From positions 1-49,547 of the forward strand of contig CAIKID010000048.1 in NCBI GenBank assembly GCA_903827345.1: a DNA stretch of 49,547 bases. The letters are read 5' to 3'. Below are positions 1 to 7,693 of the stretch, in pieces (position 1 is the stretch's first letter; each line of letters starts with the position of its first letter). A model generated the notes under the pieces. It did no database searches, was not told the origin of the DNA, and worked only from the letters and a program-made list of their open reading frames with translations. A program made the translations under genes and the position numbers. The DNA is from an uncultured Actinomycetes bacterium (GTDB lineage Bacteria; Actinomycetota; Actinomycetes; Nanopelagicales; Nanopelagicaceae).

Positions 1-1566
1 GGGAAGCTGCAACTCATCGAAGAGAACTACCTGGAGTTGTTTGGGTGAACCAATATTGAATTCATGTCCTGCTACTTTATGCGCAGCTGCAGTCTCGCGC
101 TCAACCTCCTTCATGAAGAAGGTACGTAACGTCTCCAACTTCGGTTTATCAACGGCTATTCCCATGCGCTCCATGTCGGCCAGCTCAAAGGCGGTAGGCA
201 TCTCAAGATCGTTGTAAAGATCGATGAGTTGACGATCCGACATCTCTTGGCGAAGCACTGGCACTAGTTCAAAGATAGTTCCAGCAAGAACTGGATTAAA
301 AGTAGAGAAGAGGTCGTCGCTCATTTCTGGGATGGAAACCTCGAGAAAGCGCTGCGCTAGATCTGTAAGTTCCAGATTCCTGCCGCCAGGGTTGATCAAA
401 TAGGCCGCTAACTCGGTATCGAAAACGATGCCTGATATCTCTTCATCGCGTAGGGCTCGCTTCGCTCCATGCACCCATTTTGGAAGCGCGGCGTCAAGTA
501 TCCAATCCCCCACAGGATCATCAACTTTGTATATCTCCTGGGCTGAAAGAGCAACTGAGAAACCGCCATCGCGAAATCGACCCGTCGAAAAGAGTGCGAT
601 CGGATCAGTGCGCTTCTGGAGTTTCGCTGCTAATTCTTTACCCGATATCGTCGAAATTTCTGAGGCAGCTTGCATGGGTGCGGCCTTAGGAGTAGTTCCG
701 CCTAAGGCATGAATACGATCTTTGAGCGCCTTAATTTCCAGAGTATCGAGCAGGGTATCGACCTGTGCGAACTCTGGACCGGACCAGGTCAGATCAGCAA
801 TCGAGGTATCAATGGCTAAGTCATGGCGCAGTGAGGTGATCTCGCGATTGAGCAGAACAAGAGCAATGTTAGAACGGAGCGAATCCCCTACCTTTCCAGG
901 GATAGAATCAATTGCATCCGTCAGCGCGGTGAGCGATCCGAAATCTGCAATCCACTTCGTCGCAGTCTTCTCGCCCACTCCTGGCACGGATGGCAAATTA
1001 TCACTCGGGTCTCCACGCAAGGCAGCAAAGTCCGGATACTGCAGCGGGGTAAGTCCATATTTTGCAAAGACTGCATCAGGCGTCATTCGGTTCATCTCGG
1101 TGACACCTTTCTTGGGATAGAGAACTGTTATCTGCGAGGTGACAAGTTGGAATGAATCGCGATCCCCAGAGCAGATGAGGACCTCACATCCATCCGCAAC
1201 TGCACGCGTAGAGAGCGTTGCCAAGATGTCATCAGCTTCAAAGCCCTCCATCGCAAAGCGCTTAATGCCCAGGGCATCAACCATTTCATTGATGTAGGAA
1301 AGCTGCGAGCGAAACTCATCAGGAGTCGCAGCGCGCGTTGCTTTGTACTCGGGAAACATTTCGGTACGAAAGGTCTTGCGCGAAACATCGAAGGCGACGG
1401 CAATGTGCGTGGGTTTCTCTTGAGAGATGAGGTTTACCAACATCGAGCCAAAGCCATAGACGGCATTGGTGGGCTGGCCTTTGCTACTACGAAAGTTCTC
1501 GACGGGGAGCGCATAGAAGGCGCGATAGGCCATGGAATGACCATCGATAAGTAGTAACCGTTTCAT
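1..1566 (-). CDS. polA: DNA polymerase I, N-terminal 522 residues (3' end off window)
   Basis: The reading frame is open from an ATG at 1566 to the left edge, so only the N-terminal part is visible. It begins MKRLLLIDGHSMAYRAFYAL, and residues 1-290 form the 5' nuclease (flap endonuclease) domain, with the acidic segments FEADDILA and CSGDRDSFQL and the helix-hairpin-helix stretch LPSVPGVGEKTA. The central domain looks like an inactive 3'-5' exonuclease. Where E. coli has the metal-binding DTE, this protein reads IALFSTGRF, and the later Asp of NLKYD is replaced (VHGAK). The final residues FNIGSPKQLQVVLFDELQLP mark entry into the polymerase domain. The role is gap filling and removal of RNA primers and damaged DNA. 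A TAGAAT box ends 7 bases before the ATG, which suggests a leaderless transcript. The gene is divergent from the thioesterase gene. Confidence 0.96.
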   Translation of the reverse strand, partial: MKRLLLIDGHSMAYRAFYALPVENFRSSKGQPTNAVYGFGSMLVNLISQEKPTHIAVAFDVSRKTFRTEMFPEYKATRAATPDEFRSQLSYINEMVDALGIKRFAMEGFEADDILATLSTRAVADGCEVLICSGDRDSFQLVTSQITVLYPKKGVTEMNRMTPDAVFAKYGLTPLQYPDFAALRGDPSDNLPSVPGVGEKTATKWIADFGSLTALTDAIDSIPGKVGDSLRSNIALVLLNREITSLRHDLAIDTSIADLTWSGPEFAQVDTLLDTLEIKALKDRIHALGGTTPKAAPMQAASEISTISGKELAAKLQKRTDPIALFSTGRFRDGGFSVALSAQEIYKVDDPVGDWILDAALPKWVHGAKRALRDEEISGIVFDTELAAYLINPGGRNLELTDLAQRFLEVSIPEMSDDLFSTFNPVLAGTIFELVPVLRQEMSDRQLIDLYNDLEMPTAFELADMERMGIAVDKPKLETLRTFFMKEVERETAAAHKVAGHEFNIGSPKQLQVVLFDELQLP

Positions 1567-1573
1567 TCCTATG

Positions 1574-1579
1574 ATTCTA
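1574..1579 (-). promoter_or_regulatory. Putative -10 box of polA (leaderless promoter)
   Basis: TAGAAT on the minus strand ends 7 bases before the polA ATG. This would place transcription initiation at or next to the start codon, the arrangement of leaderless actinobacterial mRNAs. No Shine-Dalgarno sequence pairs convincingly with the ATG. I see no clear -35 box. Confidence 0.4.
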
Positions 1580-1602
1580 GGGTGAATTTGCAGATGCGGC
1601 GT

Positions 1603-1608
1603 TAAGAT
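1603..1608 (+). promoter_or_regulatory. Putative -10 box of the thioesterase gene (leaderless promoter)
   Basis: TAAGAT is followed by 6 bases and then the ATG of the thioesterase gene, so the transcript would start at the start codon. There is no ribosome binding site. It mirrors the polA -10 box on the other strand, making the 48-base divergent gap a back-to-back promoter. Confidence 0.38.
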
Positions 1609-1614
1609 AACGCC

Positions 1615-2016
1615 ATGACCGACTATCTAAAAATGATTAACGAACGCGGCATCGGGGCTCTGGATCACAAAATGGGTATCAAGATTATTGAAGCCTCCCC
1701 AGAACGCATTGTCGGCACCATGCCCGTCGAAACAAATACTCAGGCCTTTGGTCTGCTCCACGGCGGCGCAAATGTCGTACTCGCAGAATTATTGGGATCG
1801 TTAGGCGCCTGGCTCCATGCTGGAGGCTCGAAGCAAACTGTCGGAGTGGATATCAATGCGACCCATCACAAGACTGCACGCAGCGGGATAGTCACTGGAG
1901 TCGCTACGCCAGTCTCTCGAGGTCGAACACTGGCTTGCTATGAGATTGTAATAACAAATGCAGCAGGCGAACGAACATGCACGGCACGCATCACCAGCTT
2001 GATACTGAGTTCTTAA
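1615..2016 (+). CDS. PaaI/YdiI-type hotdog-fold acyl-CoA thioesterase
   Basis: This 133-residue protein has the length of a single hotdog domain. The hallmark is FGLLHGGANVVLAELLGS at residues 45-62: the HGG loop (49-51) is followed by the helix carrying the likely catalytic Glu58. The C-terminal strands (VGVDINATHHKTARSG, then a G-V-A-T-P segment) match the PaaI/YdiI/MenI group, which hydrolyses aromatic or fatty acyl-CoA thioesters in the cytoplasm. The natural substrate cannot be told from sequence. The gene stands alone on the plus strand, divergent from polA and convergent with livF 23 bases away. ATG 1615 was chosen because the -10-like box ends 6 bases upstream. Confidence 0.88.
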   Translation: MTDYLKMINERGIGALDHKMGIKIIEASPERIVGTMPVETNTQAFGLLHGGANVVLAELLGSLGAWLHAGGSKQTVGVDINATHHKTARSGIVTGVATPVSRGRTLACYEIVITNAAGERTCTARITSLILSS

Positions 2017-2039
2017 TATCTCACTCAGTTGGAACTTTG

Positions 2040-2768
2040 TTAAATTGCGTGTTCCGCACCAGTTCCGAGGTATGCGGCACGAACCGCTGGATCGTTAAGC
2101 AGATCGGAAGCCTTCGCTTCTTTCACTACCTTGCCAGTCTCTAGAACATAGGCGCGGTCGGCGCGTTGCAGCGCTTGTTGGGCATTTTGTTCTACGAGCA
2201 AGATCGTAGTTCCCGACTTGTTGATCTCGGTAATAATGTTAAAGATGTTTTGAATCATCATCGGCGCAAGACCCATTGACGGTTCATCAAGAAGTAGAAC
2301 TTTTGGGCGAGCCATTAAGCCGCGGCCAATCGCGAGCATCTGCTGCTCTCCGCCAGACAAAGTTCCGCCGCTCTGACCCGTTCGCTCTTTGAGTCGAGGG
2401 AAGAGCGTGTAAACGCGCTCTAAATCTTCGGCCATCTCTGCTCCACGGTTTTTGCGGAAGTACTTGCCAATTTCAAGATTTTCTAGCACGGTCATTCCCG
2501 GGAAGATTCCTCGGCCCTCTGGAACTTGAGAGATCCCCAGTTCTACACGTTCATGCGCCGGCAAGTTGGAAATATCCTGCCCATCAAAGAAGATGGATCC
2601 GCCAGTTACTTTACGTAAACCTGAGATTGTTTTTAGCGTAGTCGTCTTTCCAGCGCCATTGGCACCAATCAAAGTGACGATTTCGCCTTGCTCTACGACA
2701 ACGCTTATGCCTTTGATAGCTTCGATCTTGCCGTAGTGGACATGAAGATCTTTAATTTCAAGATGCAT
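2040..2768 (-). CDS. livF: Branched-chain amino acid ABC transporter ATPase LivF
   Basis: This 242-residue cytoplasmic ATPase is one of the two that drive the Liv importer. Walker A is GANGAGKT (35-42), the ABC signature LSGGE is at 137-141, and Walker B VLLLDEP is at 157-163. The segment QVPEGRGIFPGMTVLENL is characteristic of LivF rather than LivG. The ATG at 2768 lies inside the 3' end of livG (11-base overlap), so translation is probably coupled. It is the last gene of livJ-H-M-G-F. No clear terminator separates it from the convergent thioesterase gene. Substrates could include other amides as well as Leu/Ile/Val, as is known for HAAT-family importers. Confidence 0.95.
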   Translation of the reverse strand: MHLEIKDLHVHYGKIEAIKGISVVVEQGEIVTLIGANGAGKTTTLKTISGLRKVTGGSIFFDGQDISNLPAHERVELGISQVPEGRGIFPGMTVLENLEIGKYFRKNRGAEMAEDLERVYTLFPRLKERTGQSGGTLSGGEQQMLAIGRGLMARPKVLLLDEPSMGLAPMMIQNIFNIITEINKSGTTILLVEQNAQQALQRADRAYVLETGKVVKEAKASDLLNDPAVRAAYLGTGAEHAI

Positions 2769-3537
2769 CTGAAGGTACTCCTAAATAAGCCTCAATCACC
2801 TTTGGATCGTTCTGTACCTTTGATGGAATATCATCGGCGATCTTCTCTCCGAAATCCAGCACGGAGACTCGATCAGAGATTCCCATAATGAGTGACATAT
2901 CGTGCTCGATGAGCAATACGGTGTAACCAGCATCGCGAATCTTTCGGATCGTGGCTGCTAACTCCACCTTTTCAGCGGGATTAAATCCTGCAGCCGGCTC
3001 ATCCAGGAGTAATAACTCTGGAGCGGTTCCCAGTGCACGCGCAATCTCTAGGCGTCGTTGATCACCGTAAGGCAAATTCTTGCCCAGGCGATCTGCATGC
3101 TTAGCGATACCTATAAAATCCAGGATTTCCATCGCGCGCTCGCGATCAGCCTTCTCTTCATGGCGCGCTTTAGGTAGGCCAAAGAGCGCTCCAACTAGCC
3201 CTGACTTTTTATGTACATCAGAAGCAGTAAGTACATTTTCAAGGGCTGTCATCTCTCCGAAGAGTCGAACGTTTTGAAAGGTGCGAGCTATACCCAATTT
3301 TGTGATCTGGTGCCGCTTCTTATCAACGATACTCTCACCTTTAAATTTGATATCGCCGTCTGTAACTCTATAAACACCTGTTACGACATTGAAAACCGTC
3401 GTCTTGCCGGCGCCGTTTGGTCCAATAAGAGCAGCGATCTCTCCCCTATTGACATGGAAATCAACCTTGTTAAGAGCCGAGACACCACCAAATCTCATGG
3501 TGACATTCTGTAGATCAAGAACGCGCTCGGTACTCAT
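2758..3537 (-). CDS. livG: Branched-chain amino acid ABC transporter ATPase LivG
   Basis: The second importer ATPase has 259 residues. Walker A is GPNGAGKT (39-46). The signature region reads LPYGDQRRLEIARAL (155-169), where YGDQ replaces the usual LSGGQ, as is normal for LivG. Walker B LLLLDEP is at 175-181, and the D-loop segment AAGFNPAE follows. The LivG-type C-terminal extension is present. The start ATG overlaps the livM stop as ATGA, indicating translational coupling. It pairs with LivF to energise the LivH/LivM permeases. Confidence 0.95.
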   Translation of the reverse strand: MSTERVLDLQNVTMRFGGVSALNKVDFHVNRGEIAALIGPNGAGKTTVFNVVTGVYRVTDGDIKFKGESIVDKKRHQITKLGIARTFQNVRLFGEMTALENVLTASDVHKKSGLVGALFGLPKARHEEKADRERAMEILDFIGIAKHADRLGKNLPYGDQRRLEIARALGTAPELLLLDEPAAGFNPAEKVELAATIRKIRDAGYTVLLIEHDMSLIMGISDRVSVLDFGEKIADDIPSKVQNDPKVIEAYLGVPSDAS

Positions 3538-4625
3538 TTGCTTGCCCCCGAATTCTGCTTCTTGGCTTGCTTAAGTGCGGCCTTAGCGACCTTGGCGGCT
3601 TCACGCTCCTCGAGTGACAAATGCTCTCGCTTCTTGCGTGGCAAGAGCCCATCTGGGCGCAGATTCATAGTGATGATCAACGCTAAGCCGAAGACTAGCT
3701 GGCGGGCGCTAGAGATAAAGCGGATACGTTCTGGGAAGTACGAGAGAATTGTGGCTCCCAATACAACCCCCCAGATATTTCCCATTCCGCCGAAGACGAC
3801 GCAGGAGAGAATCAAGACAGATACGTTGAAGGTAAAAGTTTGCGGCGCAACGAGCATCTGCTGCGATGCAAAGATAACCCCGGCAGCCCCGCCAACGGCG
3901 GCACCGATGCTAAATGACCATATTTTGTAGCGCAGAGTAGGAACGCCCATCAAGATCGCTACATCTTCATCTTGTCGAATGGCTTCCCATGCTCGACCCG
4001 GGCGACGAATAGAAAGTCGACGGACCATCCAGATGACCATGAGGATCATGACTACAACAATCCAGAAGAAGTGAGCTGGACTCGCTAGATCAAAGGTTTG
4101 ACCCAGGATAGAAGGAGGATTTGGAACACCGGGGATACCGTTCGGACCGCCAATAGAGTTTGTGTTAAGAATCGCAATTCGAACTATCTCACCAAATCCA
4201 AGGGTCACGATCGCAAGATAATCTCCACGCAAACGTAGCGTCGGCATACCAAGCAATACACCCGCCAACATGGCGAATCCCATTCCCATTGGCAAAATTT
4301 CCCAGATATTTAACGTGGTCTTAGTACCAAGAATCGCAGCGGTATAGGCACCAATAGCAAAGAAGGCAACATATCCGAGATCCAAGAGACCGCTCTTACC
4401 AACAACGATATTGAGACCTAAGGCCATCAAAATATACATACCAACCGGATAGACGAGAATTGCTTGATACGAAGCGATCGGAGTATTTAGAATACTTGTA
4501 AATGAAAAATCGCCCGCATAAGGCAGGAGAAAAACTCCAAAGATCATAATCAGCACGAAAGCTACGCGTTTAGAGCGATTCCAATCTTCCCAAAGCTGCG
4601 CGCCTTTATCTCTCAAATTTAACAT
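3534..4625 (-). CDS. livM: Branched-chain amino acid ABC transporter permease LivM
   Basis: This membrane permease has 363 residues from the chosen start. The frame is open further upstream, but that part lies inside livH and looks like shadow sequence. ATG 4625 begins MLNLRDKGAQLWEDW, has AGGGG a few bases upstream, and starts 8 bases after the livH stop. About nine hydrophobic helices are visible. The family segment LNIVVGKSGLLDLGYVAFFA and the coupling-helix region GRAWEAIRQDEDVAILMG are conserved. The tail is Lys/Ala-rich (AAKVAKAALKQAKKQN) and cytoplasmic. It forms the translocation pore with LivH. Confidence 0.93.
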   Translation of the reverse strand: MLNLRDKGAQLWEDWNRSKRVAFVLIMIFGVFLLPYAGDFSFTSILNTPIASYQAILVYPVGMYILMALGLNIVVGKSGLLDLGYVAFFAIGAYTAAILGTKTTLNIWEILPMGMGFAMLAGVLLGMPTLRLRGDYLAIVTLGFGEIVRIAILNTNSIGGPNGIPGVPNPPSILGQTFDLASPAHFFWIVVVMILMVIWMVRRLSIRRPGRAWEAIRQDEDVAILMGVPTLRYKIWSFSIGAAVGGAAGVIFASQQMLVAPQTFTFNVSVLILSCVVFGGMGNIWGVVLGATILSYFPERIRFISSARQLVFGLALIITMNLRPDGLLPRKKREHLSLEEREAAKVAKAALKQAKKQNSGASK

Positions 4626-4633
4626 GTTATCCC

Positions 4634-5587
4634 CTATACCCGACTCTGCTGAATGGCTTCGCCAAAGAGTCCATTTGGTCGGACTAGAAGTACTAGTACA
4701 AGCACTACGAAGACCGTAACCTCTTTCCATTGTGTACCAAGTACCGCAGAGAAGAACTCTTCAGCCAGACCAAGCGTCAAGCCTCCATAGAACGCACCAC
4801 GCAAATTACCAATACCTCCGAGTACGGCAGCTGTGAAGGCTGCGATACCAAGATTGAACCCAACGTTAAAGACTGTCGTTTCATAAACAGTTTCGTAAAG
4901 GAAGGCAGCGGCGCCAGTCACCAAGCCACCGACCAAGAATGTTATTGAGATAACTCTGTTGAGGTTAATTCCCATCAAGCGAGAATTTTCCTCACTCATG
5001 GATACCGCTCTAATAGCCTTGCCAATGCGCGTGAGCTTTACAAAGCGGTCAACGGCAAAGAAGAAGAGCGCACCTGACACGATGACTAAGAATTGGTCAA
5101 TACGTAGGCCGACTCCGTGGATAGTAAAGAGATAAAATTTTGTGAGTACGCGTGGACTTGATTCAGGCAGCGAGTGAGTCAGAAGTCGGACGCCCTCAGA
5201 GAGAACGATCGATGTTCCAATTGCAGAAATCAAAGAACCCAGGCGATTGGTGCCCTTAGAACGCAGACGTCGATATGCAACTAGCTCAACCACCACGGCT
5301 ACCACTCCGGATGTCAGCATTGATGCAAGAAGGCAGCAAAGGAGCACAAGTATCAATTTCATGCCGTGACTTGGCTTCGAGTTAATGTCGAATTTAAATA
5401 CAGTGCGGGAGATAATCAGCGTGGCAAAAGTTCCCAGCATAAAAATTTCAGAGTTGGCAAAGTTAATGAGGCGGAGTACGCCGTAAACCATCGTGTATCC
5501 GACGGAGATCAATACGTAGATAAAGCCAAGCGCCAATCCATTGATTAATAATGGAAAGAACTGAGACTGGACCACTGAAAAGTTCAT
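4634..5587 (-). CDS. livH: Branched-chain amino acid ABC transporter permease LivH
   Basis: The polytopic permease has 317 residues from ATG 5587 (MNFSVVQSQFFPLLINGL). An AAGGA lies just upstream; the longer open frame to 5650 runs into the intergenic hairpin region and lacks homology. The typical LivH segments are GYTMVYGVLRLINFANSEIF near the N-terminus, the coupling region AIRAVSMSEENSRLMGIN, and AAFTAAVLGGIGNLRGAFYG. It is the first permease gene after a stem-loop that separates it from livJ, so it is likely to be expressed at a lower level than the binding protein. Confidence 0.93.
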   Translation of the reverse strand: MNFSVVQSQFFPLLINGLALGFIYVLISVGYTMVYGVLRLINFANSEIFMLGTFATLIISRTVFKFDINSKPSHGMKLILVLLCCLLASMLTSGVVAVVVELVAYRRLRSKGTNRLGSLISAIGTSIVLSEGVRLLTHSLPESSPRVLTKFYLFTIHGVGLRIDQFLVIVSGALFFFAVDRFVKLTRIGKAIRAVSMSEENSRLMGINLNRVISITFLVGGLVTGAAAFLYETVYETTVFNVGFNLGIAAFTAAVLGGIGNLRGAFYGGLTLGLAEEFFSAVLGTQWKEVTVFVVLVLVLLVRPNGLFGEAIQQSRV

Positions 5588-5660
5588 GAAATCCTTCGGT
5601 TTAGCATAAATAGAAAAGTTCAAAGAAAAGAGAGAATTAAACCATCTCAACTATAGATAA

Positions 5661-5693
5661 GTTGGGTGCCCCTCTATTCGAGGAACACCCAAC
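5661..5693 (-). terminator. Stem-loop between livJ and livH (attenuator or mRNA-stabilising hairpin)
   Basis: On the minus strand GTTGGGTG pairs with CACCCAAC, and an inner CCTC/GAGG stem encloses a five-base loop; a two-base mismatch separates the two stems. It lies about 50 bases after the livJ stop and about 75 before livH. No U-run follows, so full termination is unlikely. Such hairpins after solute-binding protein genes usually lower downstream expression or protect the 5' part of the mRNA. The rest of the gap 5588-5745 shows nothing else. Confidence 0.6.
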
Positions 5694-5745
5694 CCATCAT
5701 AACTACTTTTGGCAAAGCTCTCTTAAACCTAGTACAGGTTAAGAG

Positions 5746-6912
5746 TTATGCATTTCCGAGATAAGCAATTTCACCATTCTTGATGGTGAATGCGCCTACT
5801 GGAGCTCCACCGCTTACATCACCATAACGTGTGAATGAGAACTTTGTACCCTTGATGCTGGTGAAAGTTTCGTTCTGAACGCAGTTCTGGATTGATGCAC
5901 GGTTTAGGTGACCTTCTTTAATGCATTGTAGGAAGACATTGATTGAATCGTATGTCTCGGTTACATATGCGTGACCACTTGGGCTTGCAACGCCTGTTGC
6001 CTTGGTGAAATCAGCAAGGACAGCAGCAGAAGCAGCAAGTTCGAATGGAACTGTTGGAGCTGTGATGAGAGTTCCTTCAGCAACTGCCTTACCAGCTTGG
6101 GTGATATAGCCACCATCAAGGGTTCCATCTCCAGAAGCATAAACACCGTTGAAGCCGGCCAAGTCGAGAGCCTTCTTGAACGCTGCAGCGCCTGCATAGT
6201 AACCGAAGTAATCAACGACGTTTGCCTTAGATGAGATCACCTTAGAAGCTGTTGATGAGTAATCTGCGGTTCCAGCTGGTACTGAGTCCTTACCAGCAAT
6301 TTTTGCACCGTTTTTGATCAAAGCGGCAGCTGTTGTGTCGCGGAGTCCAACACCATATGTGCTCTGGTCATCTACGTAGAAAACCTTAGGAGCTGAAACG
6401 CCCTTGACTGAAAGGCGAGCAAGTGCAAGACCTTGGAAAGCATCTGTTGGAACAACGCGGTGGAAGAATGGGAAACCATTCGACTTTGGCTGCTTTGGAT
6501 CGGTGAGTGATGGATTAGTAGCCGAAGGAGAAACGATGGTCAAGCGACCAGACTTGTATGCAGGGAAGGAAGCCTTCGTGGCAGTTGAACAACATGATCC
6601 AACTACGCCGATTACTGCGGAGTTGCTTGCAACACCGGCAGCAACTGAAGATGCGGTAGCAGCGTCAGATACATCGTCAGCCATAACCAACTTAACTTGA
6701 ACAGCAGGCTTGGATTGGTTGTACTCATAAAGCGCGGTCTGTGCTCCGAGGAGCTCATCTGCACCAAGACCTGCATTCGGTCCGGTTACAGCATTTTGAA
6801 ATACGAGTGTTACAGATTTAGGAGCAGCCTGAGCTGAAGTTGCGACAACTGAGCCAAGTGCTAAGGCGGCTGCTGCTACTACACCAAGGGTGCGCTTAGT
6901 AGTGAGGTTCAT
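5746..6912 (-). CDS. livJ: Branched-chain amino acid ABC transporter substrate-binding protein LivJ/LivK
   Basis: This secreted type I periplasmic-binding-fold protein of 388 residues captures the ligand for LivHMGF. It has a Sec signal peptide: NLTTKR, a hydrophobic core to about residue 23, then an AQA-AP cleavage site near 29-30. There is no Cys lipobox, unlike most monoderm binding proteins. The mature part begins with the family strand VTLVFQNAVTGPNAGLGADE. The signature VVGSCCSTATKASFPAYKSG lines the ligand cleft, and VFYVDDQSTYGVGLRDTTAA is the hinge side. AAAGG sits 5 bases before the ATG. The gene heads the transporter group behind its own putative promoter and a structured leader. 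Confidence 0.93.
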   Translation of the reverse strand: MNLTTKRTLGVVAAAALALGSVVATSAQAAPKSVTLVFQNAVTGPNAGLGADELLGAQTALYEYNQSKPAVQVKLVMADDVSDAATASSVAAGVASNSAVIGVVGSCCSTATKASFPAYKSGRLTIVSPSATNPSLTDPKQPKSNGFPFFHRVVPTDAFQGLALARLSVKGVSAPKVFYVDDQSTYGVGLRDTTAAALIKNGAKIAGKDSVPAGTADYSSTASKVISSKANVVDYFGYYAGAAAFKKALDLAGFNGVYASGDGTLDGGYITQAGKAVAEGTLITAPTVPFELAASAAVLADFTKATGVASPSGHAYVTETYDSINVFLQCIKEGHLNRASIQNCVQNETFTSIKGTKFSFTRYGDVSGGAPVGAFTIKNGEIAYLGNA

Positions 6913-6945
6913 GGTTACCTTTCATAGCTATCGTCTACGCCAAAA

Positions 6946-6970
6946 GAGGACGCGACATCCTCATGGGAGG
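6946..6970 (-). promoter_or_regulatory. Structured 5' leader of livJ with two competing hairpins
   Basis: On the minus strand a CCTC segment (6970-6967), a GAGGA segment and a TCCTC segment follow one another. GAGG can pair with the upstream CCTC (loop CCAT) or with the downstream TCCTC (loop of 7), but not with both. This part of the 177-base gap 6913-7089 therefore offers two alternative folds ahead of the livJ start. Regulation by it is only inferred. Confidence 0.3.
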
Positions 6971-6981
6971 TTTGTGTGCGC

Positions 6982-6987
6982 ATAGTA
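6982..6987 (-). promoter_or_regulatory. Putative -10 box of livJ
   Basis: TACTAT on the minus strand lies about 70 bases before the livJ ATG. A TTGGGA 19 bases further upstream could act as a weak -35. Initiation near 6976 would give a leader of about 64 bases that begins at the competing hairpins. Confidence 0.33.
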
Positions 6988-7089
6988 CAGGCGTTTGAGC
7001 ACCAAATCCCAATATTTGATCTGCTAATTACGAGGGGAGGTGCGCTCAAAAGGCGCGTTTTAAAGCAAGGTTACAGAATCGTTATCAAA

Positions 7090-7692
7090 TTAATTCAGAG
7101 GAACTGCATCAGGGGAGATAACCGCGAGGGCGACCGCCTTCATCGAGATACGCCGATCCATGGCCGTGCGTTGAATCCAGCTAAAGGACTCAGGCTCGGA
7201 GAGGTTCAGGGTCTTCATCAATATCCCTTTGGCGCGATCGATAACCTTCCGTGTTTCCAGCCGCTCTTGTAGATCGGTGACTTCTCCGCGCAGGACTTGT
7301 TGTTCGCGATGACGACTTACGGCAATTTCGATGGCAGGAACCAGGTCGGAGATGCTAAACGGCTTTACGACATAGGCCATCGCTCCGGCGTCCCGCGCGC
7401 GTTCCACAAGTTCGCGCTGACTAAATGCGGTCAGCATGAGCACTGGTGAAATTTCGATGATCTGTTCCGCTGCAGAGATTCCATCAAGTTCCGGCATCTT
7501 GACATCCAATATCGCGATATCTGGCAGATGTTCCTTGGCGAGCGCAATCGCTTCTACGCCATTGGTCGCCTCTGCAACCACCTGATAGCCGGCGTCGGTG
7601 AGCATCTCAACAAGATCAAGGCGAATGATGGCCTCATCTTCCGCTACGAGAATGCGCAGCGGCGCGGACGAACTAGCTTCGGGCTTAGTCAT
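7090..7692 (-). CDS. pdtaR: ANTAR-domain response regulator PdtaR
   Basis: This 200-residue two-domain protein begins with a receiver domain (about 12-125): acidic pocket D19/E20, phospho-acceptor Asp63 in LDVKMPELDG, Thr88 and Lys110. A linker coiled coil (REQQVLRGEVTDLQERLETR) leads to an ANTAR RNA-binding domain (about 140-195; VIDRAKGILMKTLNLSEPES). In Actinobacteria, PdtaR is activated by the sensor kinase PdtaS and acts by binding paired hexaloop hairpins in target mRNAs to antiterminate. No pdtaS is in this window. The ATG lies a single base downstream of the tRNA gene, leaving no room for a Shine-Dalgarno in a processed mRNA. No alternative ATG, GTG or TTG occurs before the conserved fold. 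Confidence 0.95.
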   Translation of the reverse strand: MTKPEASSSAPLRILVAEDEAIIRLDLVEMLTDAGYQVVAEATNGVEAIALAKEHLPDIAILDVKMPELDGISAAEQIIEISPVLMLTAFSQRELVERARDAGAMAYVVKPFSISDLVPAIEIAVSRHREQQVLRGEVTDLQERLETRKVIDRAKGILMKTLNLSEPESFSWIQRTAMDRRISMKAVALAVISPDAVPLN

Positions 7693-7693
7693 G

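Noticed and set aside
7016..7070. Terminator after pdtaR from the GCGC-CTTTTGA-GCGC repeat
   Set aside because: The stem is only four bases with a seven-base loop and no U-run in the right place on the minus strand.
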